Shown here in pieces: positions 16,271-26,759 of a stretch of DNA of 64,000 bases (its first letter is position 1; each line of letters opens with the position of its first letter). This stretch comes from Alteromonas marina (GTDB lineage Bacteria; Pseudomonadota; Gammaproteobacteria; Enterobacterales; Alteromonadaceae): positions 124,001-188,000 of the forward strand of contig NZ_JWLW01000067.1 in NCBI RefSeq assembly GCF_000808575.1, in the 5' to 3' direction. Below the pieces are notes generated by a model. The model had not been told where the DNA came from and searched no databases. It saw nothing but the letters and a program-made list of their open reading frames with translations. The position numbers were made by a program, and so were the translations under genes.

Positions 16271-19200
16271 TTATTCAGCCACTGCTGCTACTTCGGCAAC
16301 GTCATCTACCGACTGAGGAAGCGTTGTTACTGCTGATGCACGTGACGTTGCGTGCGACATCGCTGCAGTTTTACCCGATACTGCGAGTGCAGGTCGTGTG
16401 TCGTCAGCTTTAGCGGTAAGCGCTACATCAACAAATGCGTCGTTTACTGCTGCAGGCAATGCCATAGGGTGCGATGCGCCACGCTTTCCTTTGCCACTCG
16501 CTGCTAGGCTCGAAGAAGGCGCTGCTGTTGTTTCAGCCTCTTCTTTAGTCGCTGGCGTATCTGCTTTCGCCTCTTGTACCTGTGCTTCTGGTTCTGCAAC
16601 TACAGGTGCGTCAGCCAAGTTTATTTCAACTTGCTCTGGCGATGCTGTTGCTTCGTCTTTAGCTTCTGGCGCCGTGGCTTCTTGCGCAGTATCAGCTTGC
16701 GTTGTTTTACCTTCAACTGAAGGTTCAGTCTGTGCCTTTTCTTCAGCGTTGCTTTCTTGCTCAGAAGTTTCGGTCGCCTTAGCAGTTTCGGCTTCAGTCG
16801 TCACGTTGTCGCCAGCTGATGTTACCTTTTCAGTTGAATCAACAGGTTCTGCTGAAGTTACTTCTTCCGCAGAAGGCTTTTCGTCCGCTGAAGCTTTATC
16901 GTCAGCTGAAGCTTTATCGTCAGCTGAAGCTTTATCGTCAGCTGAAGGCTCTTTGCCAGCTGAAGGCTCTGTACCCGCTGAAGGCTCTGCATCAAACTGA
17001 AGTTCGTCTTGAACAGCTTCAACATCAAGCTTAGCTGTATCTTGTTTAGAAACAGGTTGCTCGTCGGCCGGCGCTAGTCGTCCAGGCTCTTGCGCTTGTG
17101 TTTCTTCAACAACAGGTGCATCTGTCTTAGCTGTCGCTTCAAATTCTGCTTCTGGCTGCTGCGGTGACAACTCACCAGGCTGTTTAGCTTGCGTGTCTGA
17201 ATCGTCCACTTGCTGCGACTCTTTCTTACGACGTTGACCTGCTGCGCGAACGTGACGTGGAGAGCGGCGTGAACGGCCACGGCCTTCACGTTTTTGACCA
17301 TGCTCTTCACTGTTAGCGTCGGTATTCGCATCAGTGCCATCAACGGCATCACTAGTTATCGCTGATGAGTCACCTTCACCCTTAACAGCATCCGATACTG
17401 GCTTCGCTTCAGCATGTTTATCCGCTGGCTTTTGCGCGGCTTTGACTGCTGGCTTTTGCTCATCCTTCTTCTGTTCAGCAGTGTTTTCAACCGGTGACTC
17501 TGCTTTCGGCGCTTTAGGCTTGGTGTCAGCTTTAGCTTTGTGCTGCATTGGCGCTTCTTTGGCTACTGGTGTGGCCTGCGCTTCGCTTTGTTCGGCAGTA
17601 TTCACCGCGTTGTCATCTTTCTTCACACGAACGCTGCGGCGTTTATCACGACGTTTTCTACGTTCAGCAACTTCACGCTTCTTCTGCGCTTGGTTTTCTT
17701 GCTGCTCGCCATCTTGCTTTTCGTGCTTAGGCTTTTGTTGCTCATCGCGTGGTTGCTGTGCCTTACGAGGCTTACGACCTTTGTTATTGCGCTTATCATC
17801 TTGATCTTGACGCTGGTCTCGCTGCTGCTCGCCGCGCGGTTTGCGATTATCCTGCTGCTCACCATCGCGGTTCTGGTCTTTACCTTGAGACTGATTGCCA
17901 CGACGATTGTTCTTGTTGCGCGGCTTGCGGCGACGGTCGTCATTATTGCGGCTGCGGTTGTTTCTATTTTTATTACCAGACTGTGGCTTCTTGTCTTTAT
18001 TGGTTTCTTCTTCGCTTTCGCTTCCGAATAAATCACTAATCCATTTGCCAAATCGGGCAAATAGTGAAGGTACATCGTCGGCTTTCTTTGCTGTTTCTTC
18101 TTTTGGCGCAACTACAGGTGCAGCCGTTGGTGCAACAAGGCCTTTCAGTGCTGGCTCTTCGCGCTTAACCGGTGCAGAAGTCGTTGTTTCCGTCTCAGCT
18201 TCTACCGCAGGCATTAACTCTACGTCGTAACTCGCTTCAGATATAACGTCATCTGGACGTCTGCGTAATACCTGGTAGTGCGGTGTATCTAGGTTTGCAT
18301 TAGGAATAAGCAGTAAATCTACGCCGTGACGCTTTTCGAGAAGCTGAATTGACTTACGCTTTTCGTTAAGTAGATAGGTCGCAACTGGAACAGGCAACTG
18401 TGCTTCAATTTGCCCTGTGTTTTCTTTAATGCTCTCTTCTTCCAAAATACGAAGAATAGACAGTGCCAAAGACTCAGTGCCACGAATGGTACCGTGACCA
18501 GAACAGCGAGGGCACACATGGTGTGCAGATTCACCCAGTGAAGGGCGTAAACGCTGGCGAGACATTTCCAAAAGGCCAAAGCGAGAAATACGACCCAATT
18601 GTACTCGTGCTCTGTCGCTTCTCACCGCGTCTTTCATGCGGTTTTCAACTTCACGTTGGTGACGTACTGGCGTCATATCAATGAAGTCGATTACAACCAA
18701 TCCACCTAGGTCACGAAGACGCAGTTGACGGGCAATCTCGTCTGCCGCTTCTAGGTTTGTGTTAAGCGCTGTCTCTTCAATATCACCGCCCTTAGTTGCG
18801 CGAGCAGAGTTGATATCAATAGAGGTTAGTGCTTCTGTTGGGTCAATAACAATTGAGCCACCTGATGGTAAGCGAACTTCGCGCTGGAAAGCAGACTCGA
18901 TTTGGCTTTCGATTTGGTAGTGGCTAAATAATGGTACTTCACCACGATAGAGTTTTACGCGGTTGGCAAAGTCAGGGCGCACTAGTTGAATATGCTGCAA
19001 CGCTTGCTCGTAAATACTGGTTTTATCGATAAGTATTTCGCCAATATCGCGACGCAGATAGTCACGAATAGCGCGCACAATAACGTTACTTTCCTGATGA
19101 ATTAAGAACGGTGCTTCTCGTTCCTCTGCTACCTCAGAAATCGCTTCCCAGTGTTTAAGCAAGACTTTTAAATCCCACTCTAGCTCTTCGTAAGATTTGC

Positions 19201-19720
19201 CCACACCGGCAGTACGAACAATCAAACCCATACCGTCAGGAAGGTCTAATTTACTTAGTGACTCTTTAAGTTCTGTGCGCTCATCGCCTTCAATACGGCG
19301 AGAGATGCCGCCAGCGCGAGGGTTGTTTGGCATAAGTACCAAATAGCTACCCGCAAGTGAAAGGAATGTGGTTAACGCAGCGCCTTTTTGACCGCGTTCT
19401 TCTTTATCAATTTGAACAATAACTTCTTGGCCTTCTTTAATCACATCTTTGATGTTTGGGCGGCCTTCGAATTTGTAACCTTTAGGGAAGTAAGTGCGGG
19501 CAATTTCTTTAAGGGGTAGGAAACCGTGACGCTCTGCGCCGTAGTCAACAAAAGCAGCTTCTAAACTAGGTTCAACACGGGTAATTTTACCTTTGTAGAT
19601 GTTCGCTTTTTTCTGCTCGTGCCCTGGGCTTTCAATATCTAAATCATACAACCGTTGCCCATCAACGAGGGCAACGCGCAACTCTTCTTGCTGAGTTGCA
19701 TTAATTAACATTCTTTTCAT
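16271..19720 (-). CDS. rne: Ribonuclease E
   Basis: Endonuclease for mRNA decay and rRNA/tRNA maturation, and scaffold of the degradosome. The start [20 protein letters not shown] is identical to the E. coli protein; upstream in-frame codons to 19759 are not part of the family. 1149 aa. The catalytic half (about 1-530) has the S1 domain ([20 protein letters not shown]), the DNase-I-like region with [11 protein letters not shown] and the Zn-link [10 protein letters not shown]. The C-terminal half is disordered: arginine-rich RNA-binding segments around 590-720, long Ala/Glu/Lys-rich stretches, a six-residue repeat (SADDKA type) and a terminal [12 protein letters not shown] segment like the end of other RNase E proteins. 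It is divergent from rluC, as in E. coli. Confidence 0.97.
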   Translation of the reverse strand: MKRMLINATQQEELRVALVDGQRLYDLDIESPGHEQKKANIYKGKITRVEPSLEAAFVDYGAERHGFLPLKEIARTYFPKGYKFEGRPNIKDVIKEGQEVIVQIDKEERGQKGAALTTFLSLAGSYLVLMPNNPRAGGISRRIEGDERTELKESLSKLDLPDGMGLIVRTAGVGKSYEELEWDLKVLLKHWEAISEVAEEREAPFLIHQESNVIVRAIRDYLRRDIGEILIDKTSIYEQALQHIQLVRPDFANRVKLYRGEVPLFSHYQIESQIESAFQREVRLPSGGSIVIDPTEALTSIDINSARATKGGDIEETALNTNLEAADEIARQLRLRDLGGLVVIDFIDMTPVRHQREVENRMKDAVRSDRARVQLGRISRFGLLEMSRQRLRPSLGESAHHVCPRCSGHGTIRGTESLALSILRILEEESIKENTGQIEAQLPVPVATYLLNEKRKSIQLLEKRHGVDLLLIPNANLDTPHYQVLRRRPDDVISEASYDVELMPAVEAETETTTSAPVKREEPALKGLVAPTAAPVVAPKEETAKKADDVPSLFARFGKWISDLFGSESEEETNKDKKPQSGNKNRNNRSRNNDDRRRKPRNKNNRRGNQSQGKDQNRDGEQQDNRKPRGEQQRDQRQDQDDKRNNKGRKPRKAQQPRDEQQKPKHEKQDGEQQENQAQKKREVAERRKRRDKRRSVRVKKDDNAVNTAEQSEAQATPVAKEAPMQHKAKADTKPKAPKAESPVENTAEQKKDEQKPAVKAAQKPADKHAEAKPVSDAVKGEGDSSAITSDAVDGTDANTDANSEEHGQKREGRGRSRRSPRHVRAAGQRRKKESQQVDDSDTQAKQPGELSPQQPEAEFEATAKTDAPVVEETQAQEPGRLAPADEQPVSKQDTAKLDVEAVQDELQFDAEPSAGTEPSAGKEPSADDKASADDKASADDKASADEKPSAEEVTSAEPVDSTEKVTSAGDNVTTEAETAKATETSEQESNAEEKAQTEPSVEGKTTQADTAQEATAPEAKDEATASPEQVEINLADAPVVAEPEAQVQEAKADTPATKEEAETTAAPSSSLAASGKGKRGASHPMALPAAVNDAFVDVALTAKADDTRPALAVSGKTAAMSHATSRASAVTTLPQSVDDVAEVAAVAE
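16852..16995 (-). repeat. 18-bp tandem repeats in the RNase E C-terminal scaffold
   Basis: Within rne, an 18-bp unit encoding SADDKA recurs in tandem. Three nearly identical copies at about 16885-16945 are flanked by diverged units ([12 protein letters not shown] on one side; [12 protein letters not shown] on the other). The reading frame is preserved throughout, so unit number can change without breaking the protein. Confidence 0.85.
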
Positions 19721-20531
19721 TGTATCTAACTCTGTTTTCGTACAGCCGTTAAGACACAAAATTAAAGTGACATGTGCAAACCCTCACCGCGCAACCTCCC
19801 GGCTGGACGGGGACCTTGTTGTTTCGTCGCATTATCCCTGGTGGGTGACCACATTAGCGCCGTTTTTAGCGCTCAAATTCAATTGAATTCGCTTGTGTCT
19901 TATTTTCAGACAAATTCTCAAGCAAATTATAATGGCCACACTGCTTTAAGGATGTCGGGAGCGACTAGCCCTTATTACTGTATTCTTTTTTACAAGCAAT
20001 TTAATTGCTTGCGTGTCATTTAATTCTGTTAGTTAACGGCAAACTTATTTTATGTTCGCAAGCAATGGCGGTTGCTTTATCACGGCAGTGTAGTCGTTGC
20101 CTCTCTAGCTTGGTTGGCCTGAAAAATATTTTTTCATTGCGGATGCTACCAACGCGAACGCCATACTTTTTCGTTTTACAAGTTTGAGCAGCATCGTCAT
20201 TCTTTATAGATTGCTGTCTCTTTCTTGATTGTTGTTTTTATAACGCTTGGTTTCACGTTTTTGAAAGGGGCTTTACTTACCACCTGACATCAAAAACTCA
20301 TGTGTGAATTGTACCGTCCAAAAAACGTCGTTAATTATCGCACCAAAAACGCTTTTTTAGCAAGGAAAGCAAGTGAATAAATTGTGTATATCTCAATATG
20401 TAGGCTGGTAACGAAGACTAGAGGGTTAAAGATAAACTGCCCTTGTTTAAAATTGCATCGATAGGGGCTTTTTTCAATTATTTCTCACTTTCAGTTAGCC
20501 CAGAGAAATAGCAATGGGGTATACTCGGAGC
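19721..20531. promoter_or_regulatory. Long shared rne leader / rluC upstream region
   Basis: About 810 bp between divergent rne and rluC. In E. coli the rne mRNA has a long structured leader through which RNase E controls its own level; the large gap here fits the same arrangement. Small stems are visible in the rne-sense strand close to the gene: CCCG/CGGG around 19798-19811 and TGGT/ACCA at 19839-19851. A 9+1+9 palindrome CAAGCAATT T AATTGCTTG lies at 19993-20011. Open frames here (19772-20023, 20005-20187) look non-coding. I could not place promoters reliably. Confidence 0.5.
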
Positions 20532-21473
20532 ATGAAAGAAGAAGCTCCCCAAAAAGTACGATTTGTAACGGTTGAAGCCGACTTGGCTGGTCAACGTATC
20601 GATAATTTTTTACGCACCCAATTAAAAGGCGTGCCGAAAAGCATGATTTACCGCATTTTACGTAAAGGTGAAGTGCGAGTGAATAAAGGTCGTGTTAAGC
20701 CTGAATACAAGTTACAAGCTGACGATTTAATCAGAATTCCACCGGTTCGCGTGTCGGAAGGTGCGCCTGCGCCATCGCCCAAGCTCGATAAAATTGCATC
20801 ATTAGAGTCGCATATCCTTTTCGAGGACGACCGTATACTTGTTATAAACAAACCATCTGGAATGGCAGTTCACGGTGGAAGCGGCTTAAGCTTTGGATTA
20901 ATCGAAGGCTTAAGAGCCTTGCGTCCCGATGCCAAATTTATGGAATTGGTACATCGATTAGACCGTGACACGTCAGGCTGTATTTTGATAGCCAAGAAGC
21001 GTTCTGCCCTTCGCCACATGCACGAACAACTTCGCACAGGTAAAATGGACAAGCGATATAATGCGCTAGTTGCAGGTGAGTGGCCTAAAACTCGATTTAA
21101 AGTTAAAGCACCGCTTCGTAAAAATGTGCTGCAATCGGGTGAGCGCATGGTAAGTGTAAGCGACGATGGGAAACCGTCAGAAACTCGCTATCGCATATTA
21201 GAGGAATACGCAGGTGCAACCTTGGTTGAAGCGTCGCCTATTACAGGTAGAACCCACCAAATTCGCGTTCACTGTTTGCATGCGGGTCATCCTATTGCTT
21301 GTGACCCAAAATACGGTGATGCGGATTTCGACGCGGCAATGCGCCAAAAAGGACTGAACAGACTGTTCCTTCACGCGCGCAGTATTTCACTGCTGCACCC
21401 AGCGACTGAAGAGCGCGTCACTTTTACCGCGCCATTAGACGACACTCTCTCAAATACACTTAAAGCGCTGTAA
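20532..21473 (+). CDS. rluC: 23S rRNA pseudouridine(955/2504/2580) synthase RluC
   Basis: Isomerises three uridines in 23S rRNA. 313 aa from the ATG at 20532, chosen because the E. coli homologue also begins about eight residues before V-x-x-x-x-x-A-D-x-A-G-Q-R; an ATG at 20514 is an alternative. The S4 RNA-binding domain is at residues 15-80 (QRIDNFLRTQLKGVPKSMIY). The catalytic aspartate is in LVHRLDRDTSGCILIAKK near residue 140, followed by SPITGRTHQIRVHCLHAGHP. Adjacent to the HAD gene with only 3 bp between them. Confidence 0.95.
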   Translation: MKEEAPQKVRFVTVEADLAGQRIDNFLRTQLKGVPKSMIYRILRKGEVRVNKGRVKPEYKLQADDLIRIPPVRVSEGAPAPSPKLDKIASLESHILFEDDRILVINKPSGMAVHGGSGLSFGLIEGLRALRPDAKFMELVHRLDRDTSGCILIAKKRSALRHMHEQLRTGKMDKRYNALVAGEWPKTRFKVKAPLRKNVLQSGERMVSVSDDGKPSETRYRILEEYAGATLVEASPITGRTHQIRVHCLHAGHPIACDPKYGDADFDAAMRQKGLNRLFLHARSISLLHPATEERVTFTAPLDDTLSNTLKAL

Positions 21474-21476
21474 GTT

Positions 21477-22184
21477 ATGCATTCAAAAAAACAGGCTGTG
21501 GAAGCACAGCCTTTCATTTCGTTAGATAAAACACTGCCTAAGTACAAACTTGTTATCTTCGATTGGGATGGCACGCTCATGGATTCGGCGGCAAAAATTG
21601 TTAGCTGCATGCAGCTTGCTGCAAAGCAGTGTGATATGCCTGTTCCTACCTACGACGAAGTAGGTCACATTATTGGTATAAGTTTAAAGCCTGCCATTAA
21701 ACAGCTTTTTAATATCAAAGACGATGAGTTAGCCGAGCGTTTAGTCGCCGCCTATAAAGAGGCATTTGTCACTCGCGATACAACGCCGTGTCCTTTGTTT
21801 GATGGCGTTGAACAGTTACTTAGCAATTTGAAAGAAGCGGGATGCACATTGGCCGTTGCGACAGGTAAAGCGCGCCGCGGTCTTGATCGAGCGTGGGCAC
21901 AAACAGGGACGGGTCCTTTCTTTAGTGCGTCACGTACCGCCGATGAGGCAGAATCTAAGCCTTCGCCCGACATGCTGCTACAGTTACTTGATGAACTTAG
22001 TGTAAAAATAGAAGACGCCGTTATGATTGGTGACACAACCTACGACATGCAAATGGCGAAAACGATTGGTATGGATAGGATAGGTGTGTCATACGGTGTA
22101 CATGCGCAGGTTCATTTAGAAGCGTTGTTACCTGTAGCACTTGTACACTCTATAAGTGAACTAGAAACAGCGCTATTCAAATAG
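21477..22184 (+). CDS. HAD-IA family phosphatase (Gph/YfhB-like)
   Basis: A 235-aa cytoplasmic HAD hydrolase. The nucleophile motif is VIFDWDGTLMDSAAKI near residue 30, with motif II in LAVATGKARRGL and motifs III/IV in SKPSPDM and AVMIGDTTYDMQMAKTIGM. The helical cap between residues 45 and 110 is of the phosphoglycolate-phosphatase type. The substrate is unknown. It starts 3 bp after rluC and is cotranscribed with it, an arrangement seen in other Alteromonadales as far as I recall. Confidence 0.88.
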   Translation: MHSKKQAVEAQPFISLDKTLPKYKLVIFDWDGTLMDSAAKIVSCMQLAAKQCDMPVPTYDEVGHIIGISLKPAIKQLFNIKDDELAERLVAAYKEAFVTRDTTPCPLFDGVEQLLSNLKEAGCTLAVATGKARRGLDRAWAQTGTGPFFSASRTADEAESKPSPDMLLQLLDELSVKIEDAVMIGDTTYDMQMAKTIGMDRIGVSYGVHAQVHLEALLPVALVHSISELETALFK

Positions 22185-22235
22185 CGCTGGTTTGTAGCAC
22201 TGCTTTGATACAACTGCTCTGACAGAATTAGTGGC

Positions 22236-22856
22236 TTACTGTGCAGCCATTGCTAATAAATCGACATTGAAGTGCGCGCCCAGTAGTTCATTTAACAGCA
22301 TTATAGGAAGGCCGATTAAACTGTTAGGGTCACGGCTCTCTATTTTATCAAACAGTAATATTCCCATGCCTTCGCTTTTGAAACTGCCAGCACAATCAAG
22401 TGGCTGCTCTTTGTCTACATAGGCGCGAATGGCAGTTTCACTGTTATGGCGAAAGAATACTCGTGTTTCATCTACCTGTGTTATCGTTTTATTGGCGCTA
22501 GGTTGGTGAAGGCAAAGTGCAGTATAAAATGACACTTGCTTACCTTGGCATGCCATTAGCTGGTTTACTGCATTTTCAAACGTGCCAGGCTTGCCAAGTA
22601 GCTGCGGGCCCGCATCGGTTTGGACCAAAGCTACTTGATCACTACCTATAATAATGGTGTCGTTATTTACCTTTTCTAATTCAGCGGCAACCTTGTGCGC
22701 CTTTTGTTCGGCCAAACGTAAACTCAATGCCGTAGGGCTTTCGTTCGCAAAGGGCGTTTCGTCAATATCTGGTGCGTGGGTGTCTACCTGAATACCAATG
22801 TTGGCGAGCAACATTTTTCGGTATTGCGATGATGAGGCAAGAACAAGGGAGGCCAC
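22236..22856 (-). CDS. Maf-family nucleotide pyrophosphatase (YceF type)
   Basis: A 206-aa Maf protein that hydrolyses modified nucleoside triphosphates; the YceF branch prefers 7-methyl-GTP. Typical features are LVLASSSQYRKMLLANIG at the N-terminus, IIIGSDQVAL with the catalytic aspartate near residue 70, and CAGSFKSEGMGILLFDKIES followed by SLIGLPIMLLNELL at the end. It is on the opposite strand to its neighbours and divergent from yceD, as in E. coli. Confidence 0.92.
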   Translation of the reverse strand: MASLVLASSSQYRKMLLANIGIQVDTHAPDIDETPFANESPTALSLRLAEQKAHKVAAELEKVNNDTIIIGSDQVALVQTDAGPQLLGKPGTFENAVNQLMACQGKQVSFYTALCLHQPSANKTITQVDETRVFFRHNSETAIRAYVDKEQPLDCAGSFKSEGMGILLFDKIESRDPNSLIGLPIMLLNELLGAHFNVDLLAMAAQ

Positions 22857-23009
22857 AATTACTCCTTTTATAAAATCAATATGTTGCGTACTTTCAGTTA
22901 GTAGTACAATGTTACATTATCACTGCGTACCACATACAGCGTTTTATTGTAGGTTAAAACGCAATTTTGCTTTGACAGGAAGGGGTTGACCCTATATCAT
23001 GCGCGCCCT

Positions 23010-23543
23010 ATGCAGAAAGTGAAACTCCCTCATTCGGTTGAACCGACTAAAAGTGCCATGAAACGTTCCGATTACCGGGGCGTGATTGCGTCTAAAGATA
23101 TGGAACGATTGAGTGAAGCAGTTGTCCGATGCAATGACTATGTGGACGCAGAAGTACAGTTCGAAAAAGACGCGCAGGGTCTTACTGTCTTTCACGGCCA
23201 TTTAGCCACGCAGGTAACACTTATCTGTCAAAGGTGTAATGGTGAACTCGAATATCCCGTGGAAGCGGAATTCTGTTTTACTCCAGTGCAGGGAGAAGAG
23301 CAGGAAAGCGATGACATCATTCCCGAGGCTTACGAACCGGTAGAGGTCAACGACCACGGAGAAGTTAATCTGCTTCAAATTTTTGAAGACGAACTACTGT
23401 TATCTTTGCCAATTGTGCCCCTTCATGCAGAGTCGGAGTGTACAGTGAAGCAAGACGATATGTCGTTTGGAAAGATTGAACCGGAACAAGAGCGACAAAA
23501 CCCTTTCGCGGTTTTGAAAGAACTTAAGCGAGACCAGGAGTAA
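23010..23543 (+). CDS. yceD: YceD / DUF177 family 23S rRNA accumulation protein
   Basis: A 177-aa protein of the YceD family, needed for normal 23S rRNA levels in bacteria and plastids. The start MQKVKLPHSVEPTKSA at 23010 is chosen by family length; the frame opens 8 codons earlier. The family core is LICQRCNGELEYPVEAEF near residue 75, with a CxxC pair, and the acidic segment VNLLQIFEDELLLSLPIVP. The C-terminus NPFAVLKELK is diagnostic. It is followed after 3 bp by rpmF, the universal partner. Confidence 0.93.
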   Translation: MQKVKLPHSVEPTKSAMKRSDYRGVIASKDMERLSEAVVRCNDYVDAEVQFEKDAQGLTVFHGHLATQVTLICQRCNGELEYPVEAEFCFTPVQGEEQESDDIIPEAYEPVEVNDHGEVNLLQIFEDELLLSLPIVPLHAESECTVKQDDMSFGKIEPEQERQNPFAVLKELKRDQE

Positions 23544-23546
23544 GTT

Positions 23547-23717
23547 ATGGCAGTACAACAAAATCGTAAAACGCGTTCTAAGCGCGGTATGCGTCGCTCA
23601 CACGATGCATTGACAGGCGCGACTTTGTCTGTCGATTCAACGTCGGGCGAAACTCACCGTCGTCACCACGTGACCGCTGACGGTTATTACAAAGGCAAGA
23701 AAGTAATCGGCGCGTAA
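23547..23717 (+). CDS. rpmF: 50S ribosomal protein L32
   Basis: A 56-aa basic ribosomal protein, too short for a 60-residue ORF cut-off. The translation begins [20 protein letters not shown] and ends [11 protein letters not shown], matching L32 of gammaproteobacteria (without the zinc cysteines of some other phyla). The ATG lies 3 bp after the yceD stop, with an AGGAG inside the last yceD codons as ribosome site. First of the ribosome-to-lipid gene run rpmF-plsX-fab. Confidence 0.97.
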
Positions 23718-23732
23718 TACGGCGACTACATT

Positions 23733-24758
23733 TTGTCTAAACTAACCATCGCGTTAGATATCATGGGGGGCGATCATGGTCCCCCTGTTATCCTTCCTGC
23801 AGCCGTAAAGGCTATTCAACTTCACCCAGACGTGCACTTCACGCTATGCGGTGATGAAGATACCATCAAAGCCGGTACACAGCCCCTTACTGATTCTGAG
23901 CGCAACCGCGTTACTATTGTGCATTGCTCACAAGTAGTTGAGATGGGCGAAGCGCCTACGTCAGCGCTACGAAACAAAAAAGATTCTTCCATGCGTCGCG
24001 TTATTGAGCTTGTCGAAAGTGGCGAGGCTGACGCATGCGTAAGCGCAGGTAATACCGGTGCACTGCTTACCTTATCGTTCTATTTGCTTAAAACCTTGTC
24101 GGGCATTGATAGGCCCGCACTTATTAATATGATGCCTACGACAGGGCACCATAACGTATTTCTTTTGGATTTAGGCGCAAACGTGAACTGTACGCCTGAA
24201 ATACTTTTCCAGTACGGTGTTATGGGGTCAGTGCTTGCACAAGAGGTGGCGGGGATTGAATCGCCAAGAGTTGCCTTGTTGAACGTGGGCGAAGAAGATA
24301 TTAAAGGTAACGCGCAGGTAAAATCTGCCGATCAGCTTTTTAAAGATGCGCCAGGCATAAACTATATTGGTTATGTGGAAGGTGACGACATTTTCACCGA
24401 TCATGCCGATGTAGTGGTAACAGACGGTTTTACCGGAAACGTAGCGCTTAAATCGAGCGAAGGGCTGGCTAAGTTAGTGATAAACGAAGTAAAACGCCAG
24501 TCACAGAAGAACTTTTATACCCGATTGTTGGCAAAAATTGCCTTCCCATTACTGAAATCTATCTATAACAGCGTGAACCCCGACCAGTATAACGGTGCGA
24601 GTCTGATAGGATTGCGCGGCATTGTTATCAAGAGTCACGGAAATGCACAAAAAGACGCCTTTTATTACGCCATCGTGCAAGCAATGAAAGAAGCAAAGAT
24701 GCATTTACCTGAAAAGATAAAGACAAAGATAGAAACGGTATTGTTGGAGCAGCTTTGA
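23733..24758 (+). CDS. plsX: Phosphate acyltransferase PlsX
   Basis: Makes acyl-phosphate from acyl-ACP, the first step in phospholipid synthesis by the PlsX/Y route. 341 aa. It starts with TTG, 15 bp after rpmF, encoding [18 protein letters not shown], the conserved N-terminus. Other family motifs are [17 protein letters not shown] near residue 105, [15 protein letters not shown] and [17 protein letters not shown]. Its stop overlaps the fabH start. Confidence 0.96.
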   Translation: MSKLTIALDIMGGDHGPPVILPAAVKAIQLHPDVHFTLCGDEDTIKAGTQPLTDSERNRVTIVHCSQVVEMGEAPTSALRNKKDSSMRRVIELVESGEADACVSAGNTGALLTLSFYLLKTLSGIDRPALINMMPTTGHHNVFLLDLGANVNCTPEILFQYGVMGSVLAQEVAGIESPRVALLNVGEEDIKGNAQVKSADQLFKDAPGINYIGYVEGDDIFTDHADVVVTDGFTGNVALKSSEGLAKLVINEVKRQSQKNFYTRLLAKIAFPLLKSIYNSVNPDQYNGASLIGLRGIVIKSHGNAQKDAFYYAIVQAMKEAKMHLPEKIKTKIETVLLEQL

Positions 24759-25720
24759 GCAAATATTCACGCTTTATAGGAACAGGTAGCTATTATCCCA
24801 GCGACGTGCGTACAAACGCAGATTTAGAGCAAATGGTGGACACCAGTGACGAATGGATCACTGACCGTACCGGGATAAAAGAGCGACGTATTATTGGAGC
24901 AGATGAAACCGCTGCTACCATGGGGGCAGAAGCCAGTAAGAAAGCCATTGAGATGGCTGGCATTGACCCGAAATCTATCGACATGATTGTGTGTGCCACC
25001 ACGAGTGGTCGCTATGCGCTTCCAAGCACAGCATGTGAAATTCAACGCATTCTTGATATTGACGGTATCCCTGCCTTTGACGTAGCTGCTGCATGTGCAG
25101 GTTACTGCTACGCATTAAGTGTTGCCGATCAATACATTAAGTCTGGCATGGCGAAGCGTATTCTTGTAGTCGGTACCGACTGTTTGAGCCGCTTGATAAA
25201 CCCTGAAGACAGAACCATGGTTATCTTGTTTGGCGATGCGGCAGGCGCAACGATTATTGAAGCGAGTGATGAACCTGGGATTCTTTCCACACATATAAAC
25301 GCATCAGGCTCTCACGGTGATTTGCTGTACGTGGGTAATCCAACCCGTGGAGACGAGCAGTCGGTTCACGAGAACTGGGGTGTGATGCGTGGTAATGAAG
25401 TCTTTAAGGTTGCGGTAACCAAGCTTTCAGAAGTGGTTGAACAAACCCTTGCTGCCAACGGTATGCAAAAATCTGATCTTGACTGGTTAGTACCTCACCA
25501 AGCAAACTTTAGAATTATTAAAGCGACAGCTAAAAAGCTGAATATGTCTCTTGATCAAGTAGTGCTTACGTTAGAGCAGTATGGTAATACCTCTGCTGCT
25601 ACTGTGCCTACAGCGCTTGATACAGCTATCAGAGACGGGCGCATTCAACGCGGACAGCACTTATTACTAGAAGCATTCGGAGGCGGATTTGCTTGGGCAT
25701 CGGCGCTTGTACGCTATTAG
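24755..25720 (+). CDS. fabH: Beta-ketoacyl-ACP synthase III FabH
   Basis: Condenses acetyl-CoA with malonyl-ACP to start fatty acid synthesis. 321 aa with a TTG start that overlaps the plsX stop (TTGA). The catalytic cysteine is in [17 protein letters not shown] near residue 112; the histidine and asparagine are in [11 protein letters not shown] and [12 protein letters not shown]. The family signature [17 protein letters not shown] is at residue 30. Confidence 0.96.
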   Translation: MSKYSRFIGTGSYYPSDVRTNADLEQMVDTSDEWITDRTGIKERRIIGADETAATMGAEASKKAIEMAGIDPKSIDMIVCATTSGRYALPSTACEIQRILDIDGIPAFDVAAACAGYCYALSVADQYIKSGMAKRILVVGTDCLSRLINPEDRTMVILFGDAAGATIIEASDEPGILSTHINASGSHGDLLYVGNPTRGDEQSVHENWGVMRGNEVFKVAVTKLSEVVEQTLAANGMQKSDLDWLVPHQANFRIIKATAKKLNMSLDQVVLTLEQYGNTSAATVPTALDTAIRDGRIQRGQHLLLEAFGGGFAWASALVRY

Positions 25721-25820
25721 CCTTGCAGATATTTGCCTTGGTGATATTTGCCTCGTTAAGGGGCACTCCAACTCCGACGTTTTCTCGTTTCTAGTAAATT
25801 AAAAATAATAAGGAATCGAC

Positions 25821-26750
25821 ATGACAAAGACAGCCTGTGTATTTCCAGGACAAGGTTCTCAAAGCGTAGGTATGCTAAAGGAACTTGCTGAGACTTATCC
25901 TATTATCGAAGCAACGTTTAAAGAAGCCTCTGACGCGCTCGGCTACGACCTGTGGGATTTAGTCCAAAACGATGCAGACGGTAAACTTAACGAAACGCAT
26001 ATCACTCAGCCAGCGTTGCTTGCTGCTAGCGTAGCAATTTGGCGTGTTATTCGCGAGCAGGGCATAGACGTAGATTACCTAGCGGGTCACAGCCTTGGTG
26101 AGTACTCAGCATTAGTATGTGGCGGCGCCATGGATTTTGCTGATGCTATCAAGCTCGTAGAAGCCCGTGGTAAATATATGCAAGAAGCTGTACCAGCAGG
26201 CGCGGGTGCCATGTATGCCATTATCGGATTAGACGATGCCGCCATTGCTGATATTTGTCAGCAAACTGCTATTGCTACAGGCGATGTAGTTGCACCAGTT
26301 AACTTTAACTCTCCAGGCCAAGTGGTTATTGCAGGGGAAAAGAACGCAGCAGAGCAAGCTGCTAATGCGTGTAAAGAAGCGGGCGCAAAGCGCGCACTTC
26401 CTCTTGCGGTAAGCGTTCCTTCACACTGTGAGTTAATGCGTCCTGCAGCAGACAAGTTAGAAGACGCGTTATCGTCATTGAACGTTAATGAGCCTGCAAT
26501 CAATATTGTGAACAATGTTGATGTCACTATAGAAACCCAAGGTGATGCAATCAAGAACGCATTAGTGAGACAACTATATTGCCCCGTTCAATGGACACGT
26601 ACTGTTGAATATTTGGCGGCAGCGGGCGTTGAGCGCGTTATTGAAGTAGGTCCTGGTAAAGTACTTACTGGATTGAACAAACGTATCGACAAGAGCCTAG
26701 AATCTCTTGCAGTTAATACACCTGATGGTGTTGAAGCATTAAAACAATAA
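25821..26750 (+). CDS. fabD: Malonyl-CoA-ACP transacylase FabD
   Basis: Loads malonyl groups on acyl carrier protein. 309 aa. CVFPGQGSQSVGM opens the protein, the active serine is in LAGHSLGEYSALVC near residue 92, and the histidine is in SVPSHCELM near residue 200. AAGGAATCGAC precedes the ATG. It is followed after 9 bp by fabG. Confidence 0.96.
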   Translation: MTKTACVFPGQGSQSVGMLKELAETYPIIEATFKEASDALGYDLWDLVQNDADGKLNETHITQPALLAASVAIWRVIREQGIDVDYLAGHSLGEYSALVCGGAMDFADAIKLVEARGKYMQEAVPAGAGAMYAIIGLDDAAIADICQQTAIATGDVVAPVNFNSPGQVVIAGEKNAAEQAANACKEAGAKRALPLAVSVPSHCELMRPAADKLEDALSSLNVNEPAINIVNNVDVTIETQGDAIKNALVRQLYCPVQWTRTVEYLAAAGVERVIEVGPGKVLTGLNKRIDKSLESLAVNTPDGVEALKQ

Positions 26751-26759
26751 GGAAACGCA

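Noticed and set aside
16398..18230. Several long plus-strand open frames opposite rne
   Set aside because: They mirror the low-complexity C-terminal half of RNase E; no ribosome sites or domains, compositions follow the antisense of Ala/Glu/Lys codons.
19772..20187. Small plus-strand frames in the rne-rluC gap
   Set aside because: No domain, poor ribosome sites, cysteine-rich random composition, inside a probable leader RNA region.
25724..25755. Direct repeat GATATTTGCCT, two copies after fabH
   Set aside because: Only two short copies with no further structure; probably a small local duplication.
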